From NCBI GenBank assembly GCA_016234205.1, contig JACRGN010000182.1, positions 1 to 9,233 of the forward strand: a stretch of 9,233 nucleotides of DNA, given 5' to 3'. Made by a program: the position numbers and the translations under genes. Shown piece by piece: positions 5,704-9,233 of this stretch. This stretch comes from Nitrospinota bacterium (lineage in GTDB: Bacteria > Nitrospinota > Nitrospinia > UBA9942). Within the stretch, counting starts at the first letter, position 1. Each line of letters opens with the position of its first letter. The notes under the pieces are model-generated. The model was given only the letters and a program-made list of their open reading frames with translations, made no database searches and had not been told where the DNA came from.

Positions 5704-6147
5704 TTAAGGCAGCATCTCTCTTGCAATCTTATTGACTAAATTTCCATCTGCCTTACCCTTCAGCTCTGGCATTAAAATCTTCATTACCCTTCCAATATCC
5801 TTAGATGTAGTTGCTCCTGTCTCTGAGATAATTTCCCTGATCCTCTTTTTTATCTCGTCTTCACCCATCTGTTCAGGTAAATATATTGAAAGCACCTCTA
5901 TCTCCTTCTTCTCTTTCTCAGCCAGGTCCATTCTGTTAGCATTTAGAAACTGGGCATAAGAATCTTTCCTCTGTTTAATTGCAGAGCTAATAACACCCAC
6001 CACATCCTCATCTTTAAGTTCTCTGCCGATTTCTATCTCTTTATTTTTTATCCCGGCCCTGACCATTCTGATAGCGTCGAGCTTAATCTGCTCCCCCTTC
6101 TTCATGGAATCCTTCATGTCTTCCATCAGCCTCTCTTTAAGATGCAT
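5704..6147 (-). CDS. yqeY: YqeY / GatB-tail domain protein
   Basis: This 147-residue protein has the length and pattern of the YqeY family: MHLKERLMEDMKDSMKKGEQ at the start, then KLDAIRMVRAGIKNKEI, a central charged helical part, and a C-terminal GatB-tail-like fold (EIEVLSIYLPEQM, then IGRVMKILMPELKGKADG, ending NKIAREMLP). The related domain at the end of GatB contacts tRNA in the tRNA-dependent amidotransferase; the role of free-standing YqeY is not settled. The frame extends to a GTG at 6165, but the ATG at 6147 is preferred because GGGAGG stands five bases before it. That ribosome binding site lies inside the rpsU remnant, whose stop codon overlaps the first codons of this gene. It is 162 bases upstream of dnaG in the same direction and probably shares its transcript. 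Confidence 0.93.
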   Translation of the reverse strand: MHLKERLMEDMKDSMKKGEQIKLDAIRMVRAGIKNKEIEIGRELKDEDVVGVISSAIKQRKDSYAQFLNANRMDLAEKEKKEIEVLSIYLPEQMGEDEIKKRIREIISETGATTSKDIGRVMKILMPELKGKADGNLVNKIAREMLP

Positions 6148-6232
6148 AACAACCTCCCTTTTCACACTGCTTCTTAAATCTCCTTAAGACGTTCTCAAAG
6201 GACTCATTTTCCTTGACCTTAATCCCCGACAT
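6137..6232 (-). pseudogene. rpsU: rpsU (ribosomal protein S21) remnant, truncated
   Basis: The minus strand encodes a 31-residue frame beginning MSGIKVKENESFENVLRRFK, then KQCEKGG, then CYAS and TAA. The first ~27 residues match the N-terminal half of ribosomal protein S21 as known from E. coli and many other bacteria (I-K-V-x-E-N-E-x-F-x-x-x-L-R-R-F-K-x-x-C-E-K-x-G). S21 is normally about 58-71 residues and continues with a basic Arg/Lys-rich tail; that whole half is missing. The coding sequence runs straight into the ribosome binding site and start of yqeY, overlapping it by 11 bases. This is the place rpsU occupies in the macromolecular synthesis operon. I read it as an internal deletion product; a short functional S21 or a peptide kept for translational coupling are alternatives. 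Confidence 0.8.
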
Positions 6233-6261
6233 ACAGGTTTATCCCCCCTTCCGATCTTCAT
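6184..6261 (-). other. Short upstream ORF with strong ribosome binding site, out of frame with rpsU remnant
   Basis: An ATG at 6261-6259 has GGAGG four bases upstream (6270-6266), better than the site of the rpsU ATG (6232), which has only GGGGGG ten bases upstream. The frame encodes 25 residues (MKIGRGDKPVCRG...) that I do not recognise and ends inside the rpsU remnant in another frame. It may be a leader peptide, or the best ribosome binding site may have been displaced during decay of rpsU. Not claimed as a real gene. Confidence 0.3.
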
Positions 6262-6357
6262 GTAACCTCCAATATAATTTCTAATTGGTTTTCAAATCAA
6301 AAAAGGCATTAATATTTTTAAAAGGTGAAAGATATTCTCTGCAATCCTTAATTTGTT

Positions 6358-6386
6358 AATATAACAACCTGTTGCAAAAATGTCAA
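6358..6386 (-). promoter_or_regulatory. Sigma-70 promoter for the rpsU'-yqeY-dnaG-rpoD operon
   Basis: On the minus strand TTGACA (6386-6381) and TATATT (6363-6358) are separated by 17 bases. The -35 box is perfect and the -10 box has one mismatch. Transcription would begin near 6351, leaving a leader of about 90-120 bases before the first start codons. No other strong promoter is visible before dnaG. Confidence 0.75.
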
Positions 6387-6457
6387 GGCATATTTGTATT
6401 AAGTCCCATAAAACCAGTGACTTGACTTACTCCTTGATGATACCGATTTTATATGAT

Positions 6458-6488
6458 AAAGTTTAAATTATCTTAATTGCTAAACTTT
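6458..6488. repeat. Inverted repeat AAAGTTTA-15-TAAACTTT ahead of the GT-9 gene
   Basis: An 8-bp perfect inverted repeat with a 15-base spacer ends 15 bases before the glycosyltransferase ATG. It could be an operator or an A/T-rich leader hairpin. The upstream sequence has TTGACT (6422-6427) and TATGAT (6452-6457), but the spacing (24 bases) is wrong for a sigma-70 promoter, so no promoter is called here. Confidence 0.3.
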
Positions 6489-6503
6489 TAAAGAATATAA
6501 AAA

Positions 6504-7691
6504 ATGAAACATATAAAGTACATATACAAAAAAAGATGGATGCTGTTTAACATCTTTCTTATTGATTTAATTGGTTATTCTCTTCTGACTATTATTAAAT
6601 TTTTCAAAAAGCCCCAAAATATCCCGGAATCTATCAAAAACATATTAGTATTTAAATTAGACCATATTGGTGATGTCCTTATGACTACCCCTGCCCTCAA
6701 TGCCTTGAAATCAAGATATCCAGATGCATCTCTAACAGTTGTAGTCGGTTCATGGAGCAAGGATATTTTAAAAGACAACTTAGATGTCAGTGAAATACTG
6801 CTATACGATGCCTATTGGTTTAATAGGAATATAGATAAAAAATTAAACATTAAAAAAACATGGGGTTTTATAAAGGAGTTACGAAAAAGAAGGTTTGATA
6901 TATTTTACTCATTCCGTGGCGATTTTATGGGAATTCTTATAGGTTCATTACTGCGAATACCTGTTAGAGTGGGCTTTAATAATGGAGGGGGCGGTTTTCT
7001 TTTAACCCACCCCATTACTCCTATAGAAAATATTCATCAGGTAGAGCAGTTTTTAAATGCAATTAAGGGCAATGGTCTTACACATAAATACAGTGCAAGG
7101 GATTCAGACTCTGATAAAAAAAAGATGAAGATAGCCATTTCAGAAGCTGAAAGGAAATTTACTGCTACTTTTATTGGAAAATATAGTGGTAAAAATGAAA
7201 ATTTTATCGGATTTCATATAGGGGCAGGTTACCCGAGCAAATTGTGGATACCGGAAAAGTATGGAATCTTAATAAAAAGGCTTCATGATGAATTAGAATT
7301 CCATGCCATTTTAGTGGGTGGAGGGGAGGATAGGGCAATAGTTAAAAGGATTGAGAGTGTAATAAGAGAGACAGACTCAATAGATTGCACGGGTATAGCA
7401 AATATAAAAGAGACCGCCGCATTAATTGAAAAATGCAACCTTTTTATAGGAAATGACTCGGCACCAGTCCATATCGCAGCAGCGATAGGTATTCCTGTAA
7501 TAGTTATCTTCAGTGCCGCCAATAATCCTATCGGCTGGAAACCGTTTGGAAGTAATGTTGCATGTATCACAAAAGATGTTCAATGTAAGTATTGCGAGAA
7601 ATTTGAATGTATAGATACAAAGTGTATGCGTATGATAACTGTAGATGAGGTGTACAATAAAGCAAAAGAGATTTTATTAAAGACAAAATAA
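6504..7691 (+). CDS. Glycosyltransferase family 9 (heptosyltransferase-like)
   Basis: The 395-residue protein has the GT-9/GT-B layout. The N-terminal domain begins with ILVFKLDHIGDVLMTTPALN (47-66), the glycine-aspartate acceptor loop of heptosyltransferases. The C-terminal nucleotide-sugar domain has GFHIGAGYPSKLWIPEKY (226-243) and the GNDSAPVHIAA motif (306-316; Asp308 and His313). A cysteine cluster near the end (Cys351, 354, 359, 364) is common in this family. Such enzymes transfer a heptose or other sugar from an ADP-type donor to LPS core or a related glycan at the inner face of the membrane. Residues 12-34 are hydrophobic and may anchor it. The ribosome binding site is weak (AAAGAA). 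It is the first of three glycosyltransferases on this strand, pointing to a surface-polysaccharide locus. The exact sugar cannot be told from sequence. Confidence 0.92.
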   Translation: MKHIKYIYKKRWMLFNIFLIDLIGYSLLTIIKFFKKPQNIPESIKNILVFKLDHIGDVLMTTPALNALKSRYPDASLTVVVGSWSKDILKDNLDVSEILLYDAYWFNRNIDKKLNIKKTWGFIKELRKRRFDIFYSFRGDFMGILIGSLLRIPVRVGFNNGGGGFLLTHPITPIENIHQVEQFLNAIKGNGLTHKYSARDSDSDKKKMKIAISEAERKFTATFIGKYSGKNENFIGFHIGAGYPSKLWIPEKYGILIKRLHDELEFHAILVGGGEDRAIVKRIESVIRETDSIDCTGIANIKETAALIEKCNLFIGNDSAPVHIAAAIGIPVIVIFSAANNPIGWKPFGSNVACITKDVQCKYCEKFECIDTKCMRMITVDEVYNKAKEILLKTK

Positions 7692-7702
7692 CAAAAACCT
7701 AT

Positions 7703-7790
7703 ATAACCACAGATTGACACAGATTTTCACAGATAAAAACTGTTTAAAATTATTTTTCTTATCTGTGTTAATCCGTGGTTATTTTTTTAT
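7703..7790. terminator. Large hairpin of 10-bp-period repeats with T-tract (terminator or attenuator)
   Basis: Arms at 7703-7724 and 7761-7782 pair at 20 of 22 positions. The left side contains CACAGAT three times exactly 10 bases apart (7708, 7718, 7728); the right side has ATCTGTG and ATCCGTG, also 10 bases apart. CACAGATAA (7728-7736) can alternatively pair with TTATCTGTG (7759-7767). A run of seven T follows at 7782-7788, as in a Rho-independent terminator. It lies between the GT-9 stop and the next gene, whose ATG is only 16 bases beyond the stem, so it may limit expression of the downstream genes. Confidence 0.6.
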
Positions 7791-7798
7791 TTCCCTGT

Positions 7799-8896
7799 AT
7801 GAGAATATTAATAGATGCAAGGGTTATATCCGATAAGATGCATGGAATAGCCAGATATACTTATAATCTGATAAAAAACCTATCTGATATAGACACTAAA
7901 AATGAATATGTAATGCTGTCAAACCATGATAGGTTAATAGATTTTTCCAGCGGATATAAAAATTTTAAATTAGTTAGATGCAATACTCCGCTGTATTCAA
8001 TCCAGGAGCAATTTAAAATACCAAAAATCTTAAAAAGAGAAGGGGCGGATATTTACCATTCCCCTACATTTTCAGCACCTCTTTATCAACAATGCAAAAC
8101 AATTATGACCGTTCACGATATGATACATCTTGTCTTTGGAAAATCCATCCATAGACTTTATTATAGATATATCGTAAAAACGGCTATGATGAAGGCATCA
8201 AGCATAATTACAGTATCTGAATATTCTAAGACTGATATTGTAAAATATCTTGGCATCCCAAAAGAAAAAATTTATGTTACATATAACGGCATAGATGAAA
8301 AATTCAGACCAGTCCATAACAAAACCATAGATAATATAAAAAAGAAATATGGTATATTTAGCCGATATATCCTTTTTGTAGGAAATCAAAAACCTCATAA
8401 AAATGTAGATAATATTTTGAAGGCATTTAAAATGGCTATGGAGAAAGAGGGGCTAAATCACCACCTTATTCTTGTTGGTGTTAAAAATGGTTATATAAAA
8501 ATAGCAGGTGAATTGGATAAACGGGTCATATATATAAACAATCATACCGATGATGACTTGGTTGAACTCTATCAATCGGCAGACCTCTTTTTATCTCCGT
8601 CTCTGTATGAAGGATTTGGACTCCCTATGTTAGAGGCAATGGCTTGCGGTGTTCCAGTAGTTACATCCAACAGGACATCTATACCTGAGGTTACAGGCAA
8701 TGCAGCGATTTTAGCTGACCCTGAGAATATACAGGAAATTGCCAATGCTATCTGTAAGGTCTTAAAGGATGAAAATCTAAAAAGCGATTTAATAAGAAAA
8801 GGATTAGAACAGGCAAAGATGTTTTCGTGGAAAAGGATGGCCGAGGAAACCTTAGAGTTATACAAGAGGGTATATGAAAGTAGCAATAATCCATGA
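7799..8896 (+). CDS. Glycosyltransferase family 4 (GT-B fold)
   Basis: The 365-residue protein (from the ATG at 7799) begins MRILIDARVISDKMHGIARY, a typical GT-4 N-terminus with the glycine loop near residue 16. TVHDMIH (104-110) and the VSEYSK segment (129-134) follow. The donor-binding C-terminal domain has FVGNQKPHKN (183-192) and the SLYEGFGLPMLEAMACG block (258-274) with the EX7E pair Glu261 and Glu269. These retaining enzymes move a sugar from a nucleotide-sugar donor to a growing glycan in the cytoplasm; mannosyl- and glucosyl-transferases of O-antigen and exopolysaccharide loci look like this. The frame extends to a GTG at 7775, but that codon lies within the upstream hairpin and the homologous start is MRILID. 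No Shine-Dalgarno sequence is visible in the T-rich leader. The end overlaps the next gene by 23 bases. Confidence 0.92.
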   Translation: MRILIDARVISDKMHGIARYTYNLIKNLSDIDTKNEYVMLSNHDRLIDFSSGYKNFKLVRCNTPLYSIQEQFKIPKILKREGADIYHSPTFSAPLYQQCKTIMTVHDMIHLVFGKSIHRLYYRYIVKTAMMKASSIITVSEYSKTDIVKYLGIPKEKIYVTYNGIDEKFRPVHNKTIDNIKKKYGIFSRYILFVGNQKPHKNVDNILKAFKMAMEKEGLNHHLILVGVKNGYIKIAGELDKRVIYINNHTDDDLVELYQSADLFLSPSLYEGFGLPMLEAMACGVPVVTSNRTSIPEVTGNAAILADPENIQEIANAICKVLKDENLKSDLIRKGLEQAKMFSWKRMAEETLELYKRVYESSNNP

Positions 8897-9233
8897 CTGG
8901 CTTACAGGGATGAGGGGAGGAGAAAAATGCCTTGAGATATTTTGCGAACTCTTTCCAGATGCTGACCTTTATACACTGATTTATATACCTGACTCTGTTT
9001 CAAAAGCAATAGAGAATAGAAAAATAAAGACCTCTTTTATTCAGAGCCTGCCGATGGCAAAAAGGCATTACCGCTCCTTTCTACCCCTTTTCCCATTGGC
9101 TGTAGAAGGCTTCAACCTTAAAGGCTACGACCTCATCCTCTCCAGCAGCCACTGTGTGGCAAAGGGCATAATTCCTCCTCCGGCAGTGCCTCATATCTCC
9201 TATATTTACACCCCCATGAGGTATGTATGGGAC
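8874..9233 (+). CDS. Glycosyltransferase family 4 (WbaZ-like), 5' part, cut by window end
   Basis: The frame from the ATG at 8874 is open for 120 codons to the edge of the window. It starts MKVAIIHDWLTGMRGGEKCL, with the RGGEK glycine loop (14-18) typical of WbaZ-type mannosyltransferases of the GT-4 family. SSSHCVAKG (95-103) and YTPMRYVWD (112-120) are also characteristic of this subgroup. Only the N-terminal acceptor domain is inside the window; the donor domain with the EX7E motif would follow. AAGAGGG stands just before the ATG, and the start lies inside the previous gene, so translation is likely coupled. Together with the two preceding genes it suggests an O-antigen, exopolysaccharide or LPS-outer-core cluster that continues to the right. 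Confidence 0.92.
   Translation, partial: MKVAIIHDWLTGMRGGEKCLEIFCELFPDADLYTLIYIPDSVSKAIENRKIKTSFIQSLPMAKRHYRSFLPLFPLAVEGFNLKGYDLILSSSHCVAKGIIPPPAVPHISYIYTPMRYVWD

Noticed and set aside
6422..6457. Plus-strand promoter for the GT-9 gene using TTGACT and TATGAT
   Set aside because: The spacing of 24 bases is outside the range used by sigma-70 promoters; other pairings score no better by eye.
7775..7798. GT-4 start at the GTG (7775)
   Set aside because: This codon lies in the right arm of the hairpin, and the added residues (MVIFLFPC) are not part of the family N-terminus, which begins MRILID.

Overview
The window looks like a chromosomal stretch of an AT-rich, Gram-negative bacterium. A GT-9 heptosyltransferase-type glycosyltransferase suggests lipopolysaccharide or a related surface glycan. 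The rpsU/yqeY/dnaG/rpoD order is a variant of the bacterial macromolecular synthesis operon. The style of RpoD, DnaG and the integrase would fit Nitrospirota or Desulfobacterota-like lineages, but that is an impression, not a placement.

Left part (1-1586, plus strand): the end of an integrated element. It holds the tail of an excisionase-like helix-turn-helix protein, then a Phd/YefM-type antitoxin with no toxin partner, overlapping by 29 nt a complete tyrosine recombinase. A perfect consensus promoter (TTGACA, 17 nt, TATAAT) drives the pair, and a perfect palindrome fills its spacer, so the antitoxin could act as the switch for the integrase. The integrase ends 17 nt before the 3' end of a tRNA-Thr gene, which is the classic position for a tRNA-targeted element; the element would extend leftward out of the window.

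Middle part (1604-6261, minus strand): reading in the direction of transcription, a strong promoter, a truncated rpsU remnant (31 codons), yqeY, dnaG, rpoD, tRNA-CAU and tRNA-Thr(CGU). The rpsU remnant keeps only the first ~27 recognisable residues of ribosomal protein S21 and then runs into the ribosome binding site and start of yqeY. This may be a decayed or deleted gene, and is the most unexpected finding here. The stretch between rpoD and the tRNAs is built from degenerate 8-bp tandem repeats in two opposed arrays, and the two tRNAs are separated by a large nested inverted repeat.

Right part (6504-9233, plus strand): three glycosyltransferases (GT-9, GT-4, and a partial GT-4 cut by the window edge), probably part of a surface polysaccharide or LPS-core locus. 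The first two are separated by a hairpin made of 10-bp-periodic repeats followed by a T-tract; the last two overlap by 23 nt and are probably translationally coupled.

I did not find a CRISPR array, a toxin gene, a transposase or a complete new multi-gene system. The best candidates for novelty are the promoter/operator-controlled antitoxin-integrase pair, the truncated rpsU, and the short-period inverted repeat arrays in the intergenic spaces.
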